Source of the DNA: an uncultured euryarchaeote
Lineage (GTDB): Archaea; Thermoplasmatota; Poseidoniia; Poseidoniales; Poseidoniaceae
Assembly: GCA_937897005.1 (NCBI GenBank)
Contig: CALCOQ010000350.1
Location: 1-7,177 of the forward strand
Direction of reading: 5' to 3'
DNA: 7,177 nt
Under the pieces are notes generated by a model. The model saw nothing but the letters and a program-made list of their open reading frames with translations. It searched no databases and was not told where the DNA came from. Below are positions 1 through 6,851 of the stretch, one piece after another. The first letter of the stretch is position 1. Each line of letters opens with the position of its first letter. The translations under genes were made by a program, and so were the position numbers.

Positions 1-3000
1 GGTCCTCTTCGGGTTCTGCTCCCCTTATCGAGACGAGTTCTCTGAAGTGATCCAATGATGCCCAGACCTGATGTCCCCTAAGGTTGATGCCCATGTGCAA
101 CTGATTTGCAGTAGCCATACTCTTCAGGTCGACCCGATATAATTCACTGCGTCCCCTGAGGGCAAAATCATCCCGTACCTCATTCACTGAAGAAAGGGCT
201 TGAGTCTCATTCTCAAGACGTGATGATTGGTGCAGATGATGTTTGTAGAACAATGCTCTTTCTGCCAACTCACGCGGTTTTGGATCGATGATTCCTCCAC
301 GTATGAGGCGGTCTCCAGCCAACTTGAATCCGATTTCACCCAAAGCATTCATCGTGTTGTCATCGAGTTCACTGATGGCTTCGCCATTGAATGCTGACAT
401 GACTGCCACATCAATCAATTGATCACCCCAATTATCCAGAAGAATCTCGAAAGCCTGACAGAATTCATCTAGATAGGCAAAGGGAATGTGCAGGTCCTTG
501 ATCTCCAGATAATCATTGACTCTGTACATCAATATCTTGCCTATGGGATCAACCCCTTTGAAAACAGGAAGATACCACCCTGTCTTGAGCTTGGAACGAA
601 CCTCCCAGATGAAGCGAGAACAGTAAGGGTCAGATTGAGTGAGTATGCGTAGTGTGCGGTCTTCTCGTGATGTTGTTCTCAGTCTTCGCGCCTCCTCTGG
701 AACGCAGTAGAAATCTGTGACTTCAGGCTGAAGAGCATAAACTCTTGACACTCTACCCTCGGCCTCAAGATTTCGCAAGGCCATAGACAACAGTTCCATA
801 GAATGGGAAACATAGAACCTCAAAGTATGTGATTTCACGGGACCTATCCTTCGTATCAATTCGATGAGAGCTTCCTCGAAATCCATGGGTTTCTCCACAA
901 CTCTTCGATAGTAGGTCATCCTCCTTCGTCGACCCTCACGCTCCTCGAATTGCTTCACCACAACCAATTGACGCTCAAGATTGGCCAGACTGTTCTTCAA
1001 ATCTCTCTGTAACGCCTTGTGTTCATCCCCCTTCGGATAATCCCTCAATATCTCCTGTCTAGTAATCAATTCACCAGGCTGAATCTTCGTCAACAACTCT
1101 CTGTCAAGAGTATTGAGCCATGGTTCTGGCCTCAGACCCAGCAACATCGGAAGGTTGGTGATTGTGGTATAGCCGATTCTATTATGCAGCAATCTGCCCA
1201 TCACCACGTCTGAATCCAATTGTAGATCCTTCCAGTCTGCAAATCTGAAATCCTCAACGCGATACAATAACTCCTGCTGTTTCTGGAACAATACGTGATC
1301 ATCGAAAGCAGTGAATAGATCCTTGTGCTTGGTGAATGATTTCTGCAACACCAGATTCTGTAATGAGCGATATTCTATGACATCTTCCTCCCCACCAGTG
1401 ATTCTGTGCTCATCAACCTTGAGGATGAATTCAGCATCCTCCGTTTGACGGAAGAATCCAACAGAGATGACATTTCTAATCTCCAACTCGTGTAGAATGG
1501 TCTCGATCTGAGTCTCGGGGAAGGGTAATCGATCATTAATCGCCTTTGTCACCTGAGGTCCCTCGCTGCCCAACATCTCAATTATCTTGACACGCAGAGC
1601 CTCATGGGCATCTCCAATTGCACAATCCTTCCAATTGAGGACTTTCGTGCCATCGAATTCTTCTGCTATCTTGAACTTTAACCCGCCGGCATAAAGGTCT
1701 CGCAGATCATCTATCTCACGACCGCCATTACTGGCCAATACCCCCAATGTGCCGTGTATCTCAGCCATGTATAGACTGAACCATTTGCCATCAATGTCCT
1801 CATTTCCAGTACCATCCACCTTGGTCACAAGGCCGTCTACTGCAAGTTCTTCGACCCATTGACGGATTGCACCACTATCGAGACCCTTGAGTTTCTCTTT
1901 GTACAATGGATTAGATAATTCTCTGGAGAGCCCGCCTCCATGTTCCATCAGATGCAACAAACTGCTTGGGCAATCAGGTATTGGCACCTTATCTAGATAA
2001 TAATTATCCAATTGATCTCCTTGAAGATCTGTTGCCAAGGATCTACGGCCCAGTAAACGCATCAGGATCTTCGGGTCCATATCATTGATCAGATAAGCGC
2101 GGGTACGCATCGATAGAAGATCCTCGAATGCTGACATGAAAAGGCTCATTCCAATCTTTGAGGGGATGCTGACCTTGGTATGGACAAGCCTGACATCTTC
2201 ATTTTTTGAACGAATCAAGAATTGCTCCAAACCCTTGATATCAATATCTTGCCAGAATATCTCATTCTTGGCCTCTCTTATCAGTAGACTATCCTCCATC
2301 GTTCGATGCTTGGTCAACAAGGCCTCTGCCTTCTGCTGGAATTGTTGGGGAGTTATTTCCTCCGCTCCAATCCGACGCGGGATGATCATCGACCTTCCAG
2401 CCACCTCTCGAAATCGCTTGGCGAATAGTTGAGTCGTGATGATATATCGTTCAATGGTCTCAATGTGACTCTTTGTCTGGAACAGTTCATACATATCTCC
2501 AGGATCAACCTCATGACTGGTCTTGAACAGTATACCATTTTCATCAAATGATAATTCGATGACATGGATGTCCTGTGATTGGGCAAGTCCGGCCATGAAA
2601 AATCCTAGAGCCTGATTGAAAGCACGCCCCCGACAAGTGGTTATCAGGTAGGTAGGAACACCACCGATTATCTGCTCCACCAACAAACGATTGGGGTCGG
2701 GTACCTGGAAGGTATCGATGATGTGCTCTCTGAGATATCTTGCGATCGCTGATGAAACCTGTTCAGACAATCCATACGCCTTGGTCAGTACATCTTTGGG
2801 GTCCTCATCCCTTCTCAGGCAAACGATGCAGTTGTGAATAAGGTCTAGAAGATGGCCGGACAGTTCACTGGAACGGGAACGGGCCTCCCCTGACCATGAT
2901 GGGATGGTTGGCCGGTGCCCCGTGACCGGATTCACATTGACCCTGCTGCCTTGAATAGAATTGACACGATAGGTGGCGCCACCCAACAATATTACATCTG

Positions 3001-4597
3001 AAGTACGAAGATTTGCTACGAAGGATGCAGATAGTTGGCCTAGAATACTTCCGTCTTGGTTGAATACCAGGTAATTGTTATCGGGGGCTATCGTACCAAC
3101 ATTGGTGTAGTAAATCATCCGTGAATAACCTCGCTTTCCATAGATGTTCTCCTCCCAATCCACCCAGACGCGCCTTTCTTCCACCAGCATATCGAGAACT
3201 TCGATATAGTCATCATACTCCAATTCTCTATACGACCATGTTGACTTCACAACTTCATAGATCTCATCGAGGTCGCGGTCCTCGATGATGACTTGTCCGA
3301 TAAGGAATTGAGCAAGGACATCAAGACAATTCTGAGGGAACTTCAACTCATCCATATCTCCAATCTGTATCGCTGCCTGAAGAGCAGCCATCTCAAGCAA
3401 GTCATCGACGCTCTGCGGTAATAGACGGGCCCGGGGGATTCCCCCTACATGGTGACTAGCTCTCCCGATCCTCTGCAGAGCGGTGGAGATATTTCCTGGT
3501 GAACCTATCTGGACCACTAGGTCCACGCTGCCGATATCTATTCCCAACTCAAGGGAACTGGAAGTCACTACTGCTCGTAACTCACCGTTCTTCAACTGAT
3601 GTTCAACTTCAAGGCGAATCTTCTTATCCATCGAACCATGGTGTCCAGCAACTAGATCGGTCAAACCAAGAACTTTCAATCGTTGGACCAATTCTTCAGT
3701 CATCTTTCGAGTATTTGCGAAAACAAGAGTGGTGTTGTGAGCTTCGATGAGATCCTTGATCACCTCAACGTTTCGATCGAGAATATCCTTCAATGGCAGA
3801 TCGCTGAATCGTTTCGAACATAGTAGGATGTCCAGATCCAGTTCCCTCGCTCCTGAAACCTTGGCGATGCTGATGCCTACCTCATTTCCTCTGGTATTCT
3901 CATCATCAGATGCCACAAGAAATTCAGCCACGGTCTCAAGCGGCTCCATTGTTGCAGAAATTCCGATGCGTTGCACTGGGTTCTGCAGAATTGTGTCAAG
4001 ATGTGAAATGGTCAATGCTAGATGAGTTCCTCTCTTGCTTGGAACCAGGCTGTGCATTTCATCTATCAAGAGCCACTGAACGGCAGCAACAATAGGTTGG
4101 AATCTCTTGCTGGCAATGGCAATAGCCATGCTCTCAGGAGTAGTGATCAAAATGTGAGGTGGCTTACGTAACATCTTCTGCCGATCTGATTGAGAAGTGT
4201 CCCCAGTTCTCAGACCAACACGAATATCTTGAGCCCTGTCTGGCAGGTATTTGGCCTTGATCTCCTTCAATGGTTTGATGAGGTTCTTCTGAATATCATT
4301 CGCAAGTGCTTTGATGGGAGAGATATACATACAATACACTTTGTCTTCAAGCTCTTTGTTCAATGCTTTACGGACCAGTTGATCAATGATGGTCAAGAAT
4401 GCAGTCAAGGTTTTTCCAGAACCGGTCGGTGAACACAGAAGTAGGTGTTTGCCATCCATGATTGCAGGAATCGCTAATTTCTGCGGCTCTGTGAAATCGC
4501 TAAATGTATCATTGAACCAATTTCTCACTGGAGCGCTCAATCGAGCAAGTATCTCATCATGGTTTGATGGTTCTGTGAGATACTGTATTCTAGCCAT
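1..4597 (-). CDS. lhr: Lhr-type large ATP-dependent superfamily 2 DNA helicase, 3' end outside window
   Basis: Reading from ATG at 4597, the frame stays open for 1532 codons and leaves the window without a stop, so the C-terminus is missing. An in-frame TGA two codons upstream fixes the start. Helicase motifs in order: Q-motif-like FTEPQ (35-39), Walker A SPTGSGKT (56-63), Ia YISPIKAL (91-98), Ib TTPES (152-156), II DEMH (179-182), III SAT (214-216), IV LVFANTR (291-297), V SSSLELGIDIG (346-356), VI QRIGRASH (375-382). The typical Lhr winged-helix and domain-4 region follows. It includes YYTNVGTIAP (496-505) and W568 in PSWSGE, matching the DNA-contacting Trp of mycobacterial Lhr. The DEAD/H-associated hallmark FREVAGRS (729-736) is present and the core ends near 850. 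Residues ~870-1532 resemble the tandem winged-helix/AlkZ-like tail of bacterial full-length Lhr. Family knowledge: Lhr is a 3'-5' ssDNA translocase and RNA:DNA/DNA helicase in DNA repair. The family is very sure; function of the tail is inferred. Confidence 0.95.
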   Translation of the reverse strand, partial: MARIQYLTEPSNHDEILARLSAPVRNWFNDTFSDFTEPQKLAIPAIMDGKHLLLCSPTGSGKTLTAFLTIIDQLVRKALNKELEDKVYCMYISPIKALANDIQKNLIKPLKEIKAKYLPDRAQDIRVGLRTGDTSQSDRQKMLRKPPHILITTPESMAIAIASKRFQPIVAAVQWLLIDEMHSLVPSKRGTHLALTISHLDTILQNPVQRIGISATMEPLETVAEFLVASDDENTRGNEVGISIAKVSGARELDLDILLCSKRFSDLPLKDILDRNVEVIKDLIEAHNTTLVFANTRKMTEELVQRLKVLGLTDLVAGHHGSMDKKIRLEVEHQLKNGELRAVVTSSSLELGIDIGSVDLVVQIGSPGNISTALQRIGRASHHVGGIPRARLLPQSVDDLLEMAALQAAIQIGDMDELKFPQNCLDVLAQFLIGQVIIEDRDLDEIYEVVKSTWSYRELEYDDYIEVLDMLVEERRVWVDWEENIYGKRGYSRMIYYTNVGTIAPDNNYLVFNQDGSILGQLSASFVANLRTSDVILLGGATYRVNSIQGSRVNVNPVTGHRPTIPSWSGEARSRSSELSGHLLDLIHNCIVCLRRDEDPKDVLTKAYGLSEQVSSAIARYLREHIIDTFQVPDPNRLLVEQIIGGVPTYLITTCRGRAFNQALGFFMAGLAQSQDIHVIELSFDENGILFKTSHEVDPGDMYELFQTKSHIETIERYIITTQLFAKRFREVAGRSMIIPRRIGAEEITPQQFQQKAEALLTKHRTMEDSLLIREAKNEIFWQDIDIKGLEQFLIRSKNEDVRLVHTKVSIPSKIGMSLFMSAFEDLLSMRTRAYLINDMDPKILMRLLGRRSLATDLQGDQLDNYYLDKVPIPDCPSSLLHLMEHGGGLSRELSNPLYKEKLKGLDSGAIRQWVEELAVDGLVTKVDGTGNEDIDGKWFSLYMAEIHGTLGVLASNGGREIDDLRDLYAGGLKFKIAEEFDGTKVLNWKDCAIGDAHEALRVKIIEMLGSEGPQVTKAINDRLPFPETQIETILHELEIRNVISVGFFRQTEDAEFILKVDEHRITGGEEDVIEYRSLQNLVLQKSFTKHKDLFTAFDDHVLFQKQQELLYRVEDFRFADWKDLQLDSDVVMGRLLHNRIGYTTITNLPMLLGLRPEPWLNTLDRELLTKIQPGELITRQEILRDYPKGDEHKALQRDLKNSLANLERQLVVVKQFEEREGRRRRMTYYRRVVEKPMDFEEALIELIRRIGPVKSHTLRFYVSHSMELLSMALRNLEAEGRVSRVYALQPEVTDFYCVPEEARRLRTTSREDRTLRILTQSDPYCSRFIWEVRSKLKTGWYLPVFKGVDPIGKILMYRVNDYLEIKDLHIPFAYLDEFCQAFEILLDNWGDQLIDVAVMSAFNGEAISELDDNTMNALGEIGFKLAGDRLIRGGIIDPKPRELAERALFYKHHLHQSSRLENETQALSSVNEVRDDFALRGRSELYRVDLKSMATANQLHMGINLRGHQVWASLDHFRELVSIRGAEPEED
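473..1330 (-). other. AlkZ/YcaQ-like (HTH_42-type) region within the Lhr C-terminal domain
   Basis: Residues ~1090-1375 of the helicase look like the HTH_42 DNA glycosylase fold found in AlkZ/YcaQ and in the tail of bacterial Lhr. Seen directly: DLQLDSDVV (1124-1132), placed like the conserved Q-x-Q/Q-x-D segment of YcaQ-type proteins; then H1138 and R1140; a winged-helix segment (~1238-1300) with LRNLEAEGRV (1274-1283); and a strand-rich segment with SDPY (1322-1325), YLPVFKG (1342-1348) and PIGKI (1351-1355), matching the 'DP...R...lpvl.g...G' pattern of that family. The match was made by eye, so it is good at the level of fold and weak for catalytic activity. Another possibility is a pure DNA-binding winged-helix array without glycosylase activity. 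Confidence 0.6.
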
Positions 4598-4680
4598 TGT
4601 TCAATCGCCCTATGATGGTGGCGCGCAGTCGGATTGAAGCAGTATTTCAATAATTCGATTGAGCATCCAATGTTGGCGGC
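4598..4680 (-). promoter_or_regulatory. Ferredoxin-helicase intergenic gap with inverted repeat and weak Shine-Dalgarno
   Basis: This 83-base gap separates the ferredoxin stop from the helicase start. On the minus strand it holds an AGGG at 4611-4608, ten bases before the ATG, as a possible weak ribosome binding site. An AT-rich stretch (AATTATTGAAATA, about 4644-4656), some 50 bases upstream of the ATG, could serve as an archaeal TATA-like element. A 6-bp inverted repeat lies at 4633-4651. The gap is short enough for read-through from the ferredoxin gene and long enough for a separate promoter; the sequence does not decide between them. Confidence 0.3.
4633..4651. repeat. Short inverted repeat (6-bp arms, 7-base loop)
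   Basis: ATTGAA at 4633-4638 and TTCAAT at 4646-4651 are perfect reverse complements around a 7-base spacer. The stem is A/T-rich and is not followed by a run of T on either strand, so it does not look like an intrinsic terminator. It could be a small operator or simply chance. Confidence 0.35.
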
Positions 4681-5004
4681 TCATTTCTGCTTGGGTAGGG
4701 GCCATCCTAGGCCTCCTCGTTTGAAGCGATCAACCAATTCAACAGTTGGCTGCTCGGATGGATGTAAAAGCGGTGAATTGACAGCATCTGCAGGAATAGA
4801 GACCTCGAACAATGCTCCAGTTGGACATGAACTGATGCATGAAAGGCACCCCACACAGTTTGTCTCAACAACGATCAGTGGCCTCTTCCCCTTGCTCCTC
4901 GGGTTTTCTGCTAAAGGCAGTAAGGCCTCGAATGGGCAGAATGGAATGCACAGATCACAACCGGTGCACTCAGACTCTTCGATAGCGACCATAGCCTGCC
5001 CCAT
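4681..5004 (-). CDS. 2x[4Fe-4S] ferredoxin-type protein
   Basis: A small protein of 107 residues from ATG 5004 with two classic cluster motifs. Numbered from that start, these are CTGCDLCIPFCP (C13, C16, C19, C23) and CVGCLSCISSCP (C50, C53, C56, C60). All eight cysteines are present, so two [4Fe-4S] clusters are expected. No signal peptide or membrane segment is seen, so it is probably a cytosolic electron carrier or a subunit of a larger redox enzyme. The 26 residues between the clusters contain a basic patch (PRSKGKRP), and a ~45-residue tail of unknown role follows the second cluster. The frame opens further upstream to a TTG at 5046, but that would overlap the divergent gene. ATG 4992 is an equally good start because GGGG lies six bases before it. 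It ends in TGA 83 bases before the helicase start on the same strand. Its partner cannot be named from sequence. Confidence 0.9.
   Translation of the reverse strand: MGQAMVAIEESECTGCDLCIPFCPFEALLPLAENPRSKGKRPLIVVETNCVGCLSCISSCPTGALFEVSIPADAVNSPLLHPSEQPTVELVDRFKRGGLGWPLPKQK
4999..5002 (-). promoter_or_regulatory. Possible Shine-Dalgarno for the alternative ferredoxin start at 4992
   Basis: On the minus strand GGGG followed by CAGGCT leads into ATG at 4992, a plausible spacing for ribosome binding. ATG 5004 has no purine-rich sequence upstream. If this site is used, the protein begins MVAIEESECTGC, a typical ferredoxin N-terminus four residues shorter than annotated. Confidence 0.35.
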
Positions 5005-5094
5005 GTCTGTACGTAACGGCCCGACCGCATGAATCCTTGCTATCAATCAAGTCAGTTTCATATGCCCCCTGTCATGCGTTCATTCGGGAGCGAC
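5005..5094. promoter_or_regulatory. Divergent intergenic region with putative promoters
   Basis: About 90 bases separate the start of the minus-strand ferredoxin gene from that of the plus-strand glycyl-tRNA synthetase, so promoters for both directions must lie here or overlap the gene starts. The best plus-strand TATA-like element is TTTCATATG at 5056-5064, about 31-39 bases before ATG 5095, which would give a short leader. Its CATATG core (5059-5064) is palindromic and could serve either direction. On the minus strand TTGATTGATA (5049-5040) is a weak alternative. No strong operator is seen. Confidence 0.35.
5086..5090 (+). promoter_or_regulatory. Shine-Dalgarno GGGAG supporting glycyl-tRNA synthetase start at 5095
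   Basis: GGGAG ends four bases before ATG 5095. The in-frame ATGs at 5029, 5062 and 5074 lack such a site. The site therefore favours the 5095 start, which also matches the usual N-terminus of archaeal glycyl-tRNA synthetases. The spacing is on the short side. Confidence 0.45.
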
Positions 5095-6813
5095 ATGAGT
5101 GAGGATGCGATGGCAAGGCTTGAACGTCTCAACTCGATGTTGAAACGTCGCGGCATCATCTTGCCAGCATTTGAGATTCATGGAGGTGCCGCAGGCATGT
5201 ATGATTTTGGCGCAATAGGTGGACGTTTACGTAATCGAGTCAATCAAATGTGGCTTGAGCACTGGCTCTCACAAGGTGATGTAGTCGAGATCAATTGTCC
5301 AACCATCACTCCCTACTCCGTTCTGGAGGCAAGCGGCCATGTCGGTGAATTCAGTGACTTTCTGGTTTCTTGTTTAAAATGTGATGAAGCCAGCCGAGCC
5401 GACCATCTGTTGGAACCTCATCTTCCTCATCCAGATTCGCTGGGCAAGAATGAACTCAGTGCTGCAATAGTGGAGTATCAACCAGAATGCCCTTCTTGCC
5501 ATGAAATTCAGTGGGGCGAAGTAAGCGTTCAGAATCTTATGTTCAACACCACACTTGGTGCTGGTAGTAGTGGAAGACAAGCCTTCATCCGCCCTGAGAC
5601 AGCTCAGGGGATGTTTACCAACTTCCAGTCCTTGTACCGACACTTCAGACAGCGTTTACCATTTGGAGCGGTGCAGATTGGTAAGGGATACCGAAATGAG
5701 ATAAGCCCAAGACAGGGGATGATTCGCTTGCGTGAATTCAACATGGCTGAATTGGAATACTTCATCGACCCTGAAGTCAAACCTTCACATGACTTCAGTC
5801 GCTGGAAAGAAAGTGTTTTCTCTTTGATTCCTGATGCTCAAGAAGCTGTGAGTCTGTCGATTCCCGATGCCCTCGATGGCGGGATGATAAGGCACCCTAC
5901 GGTTGCTTGGTTCATGGCGAGGACGGCCGATCTACTTCTCAAATTGGGAATCGATGGCAAGCGTCTTAGATTCAGACAGCACAAGGGCACCGAGATGGCA
6001 CATTATGCAAGTGATTGCTGGGATGCCGAGATTGAAGGTTCATACGGCTGGGTCGAATGTGTCGGAATCGCACACCGTGGTTGCTATGACCTCGAAGCAC
6101 ATGAAAACCATACGGGACAACGCCTCAAAGCCTGGCGAGGGTGGACGGAATCCGTGCAGCGGAATCGTACCGTGGTCACAATTGATGGAGCAACCGCAGG
6201 TCCAGCATTCAGATCCAGTGCTGGGGATGTCAAACAGGCATTGGAAGAATTGGCTGAAGTTCCCTCTACATTCCCGTTCATGTTGAAGTTACATGATGGT
6301 GAATCTGTCGAGATTCTGAAAGAACACATCAAGGTTGAAGAAAGACATGAAGTGATCAACGGAGAATGGTTCACTCCTCATGTTGTCGAACCTGCTTTTG
6401 GAATAGATCGGATCATCTGGCACTTGTTGGATCATGCCTGGACAGAGACAGAGAAGAATGGTGAGCCATATTCTCTTCTCGCCCTTTCTCCGAACATCGC
6501 TCCTATCGATGTTGCAGTCCTGCCGTTGATGGAGAAAGATGGAATGGATGGTTTGGCAAAGAAACTTCATCTCGACTTGTGCTCGCTCTCAGGTATTCTC
6601 TCGAATTATGATGCTTCAGGAAGTATTGGGCGACGCTATGCTAGAGCTGATGAGATTGGAGTACCATGGTGCGTCACGATTGACCACCAAAGTCTGGATG
6701 ATGGAAGTGCAACCGTTCGAAATAGAGATGACCAGGAACAGATAAGAGTGAGTGTCGCCGAAATTCCATATTTAATTCAGAGTGGCGGAATATCTGAAAG
6801 ATTTTCCTCGTAA
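5095..6813 (+). CDS. glyS: Glycyl-tRNA synthetase, archaeal/eukaryotic alpha2 type
   Basis: Charges tRNA-Gly with glycine using ATP in the cytosol; a class II aminoacyl-tRNA synthetase, normally a homodimer. From ATG 5095 it has 572 residues, a normal length for the archaeal form. The N-terminal RRGIILPAFEIHGGAAGMYD (18-37) is the family signature. A zinc-ribbon insertion follows with CLKC (93-96) and CPSC (132-135) and the conserved RADHLLE between them. FIRPETAQG (164-172) and motif 2 YRNEISPRQGMIRLREF (199-215) form the ATP/glycine site, and motif 3 contains FGIDRI (435-440). The C-terminal anticodon-binding domain begins near 464 (SPNIAPIDVAVLP) and includes YDASGSIGRRYARADEIG. The frame extends upstream to ATG 5029, but that region is unconserved in style and overlaps the divergent gene. 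ATG 5062 and 5074 are also possible. It ends in TAA 38 bases before the next gene, probably in the same transcript. Confidence 0.97.
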   Translation: MSEDAMARLERLNSMLKRRGIILPAFEIHGGAAGMYDFGAIGGRLRNRVNQMWLEHWLSQGDVVEINCPTITPYSVLEASGHVGEFSDFLVSCLKCDEASRADHLLEPHLPHPDSLGKNELSAAIVEYQPECPSCHEIQWGEVSVQNLMFNTTLGAGSSGRQAFIRPETAQGMFTNFQSLYRHFRQRLPFGAVQIGKGYRNEISPRQGMIRLREFNMAELEYFIDPEVKPSHDFSRWKESVFSLIPDAQEAVSLSIPDALDGGMIRHPTVAWFMARTADLLLKLGIDGKRLRFRQHKGTEMAHYASDCWDAEIEGSYGWVECVGIAHRGCYDLEAHENHTGQRLKAWRGWTESVQRNRTVVTIDGATAGPAFRSSAGDVKQALEELAEVPSTFPFMLKLHDGESVEILKEHIKVEERHEVINGEWFTPHVVEPAFGIDRIIWHLLDHAWTETEKNGEPYSLLALSPNIAPIDVAVLPLMEKDGMDGLAKKLHLDLCSLSGILSNYDASGSIGRRYARADEIGVPWCVTIDHQSLDDGSATVRNRDDQEQIRVSVAEIPYLIQSGGISERFSS

Positions 6814-6851
6814 CATCAACCTTCAAAGAGTGTCGACTCAGTTCTTGCTGC
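6814..6851 (+). other. Short spacer between glycyl-tRNA synthetase and RFC large subunit
   Basis: The 38 bases hold no hairpin with a T-run and no clear TATA element or Shine-Dalgarno site. This fits read-through transcription into the clamp-loader gene, with SD-independent or weakly SD-dependent initiation at ATG 6852. Confidence 0.4.

Noticed and set aside
2136..2432. 98-codon plus-strand frame inside the helicase region
   Set aside because: It lies antisense to the continuous helicase frame, its translation has no recognisable motif, and the opposite strand reads clearly as the DEAD/H-associated domain.
2386..2586. 66-codon minus-strand frame within the helicase
   Set aside because: It is in a different frame from the helicase on the same strand and shows no motif.
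1..4597. Possible frameshift or pseudogene in the helicase, since no closed long frame is present
   Set aside because: The frame is continuous from 4597 to 2 with all motifs in phase. It only lacks a stop because the gene continues beyond the window.
3499..4637. Series of plus-strand frames of 61-92 codons (3499-3750, 3747-4025, 3910-4095, 4190-4432, 4386-4637)
   Set aside because: All are antisense shadows of the helicase motor domains, whose motifs I to VI are intact on the minus strand. They overlap each other and have no motif of their own.
4634..5032. 132-codon plus-strand frame antisense to the ferredoxin
   Set aside because: The minus strand encodes two perfect four-cysteine cluster motifs, and the plus-strand product is low-complexity in character with no family resemblance.
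5005..5046. TTG-initiated N-terminal extension of the ferredoxin
   Set aside because: It would overlap the divergent gene region, adds residues with no ferredoxin resemblance, and good ATG starts exist at 5004 and 4992.
5374..6745. Several short frames on both strands inside glycyl-tRNA synthetase (for example 5374-5643 minus, 5903-6286 plus, 6084-6570 minus)
   Set aside because: The plus-strand frame carries all the class II synthetase motifs across this region, so these are shadows.
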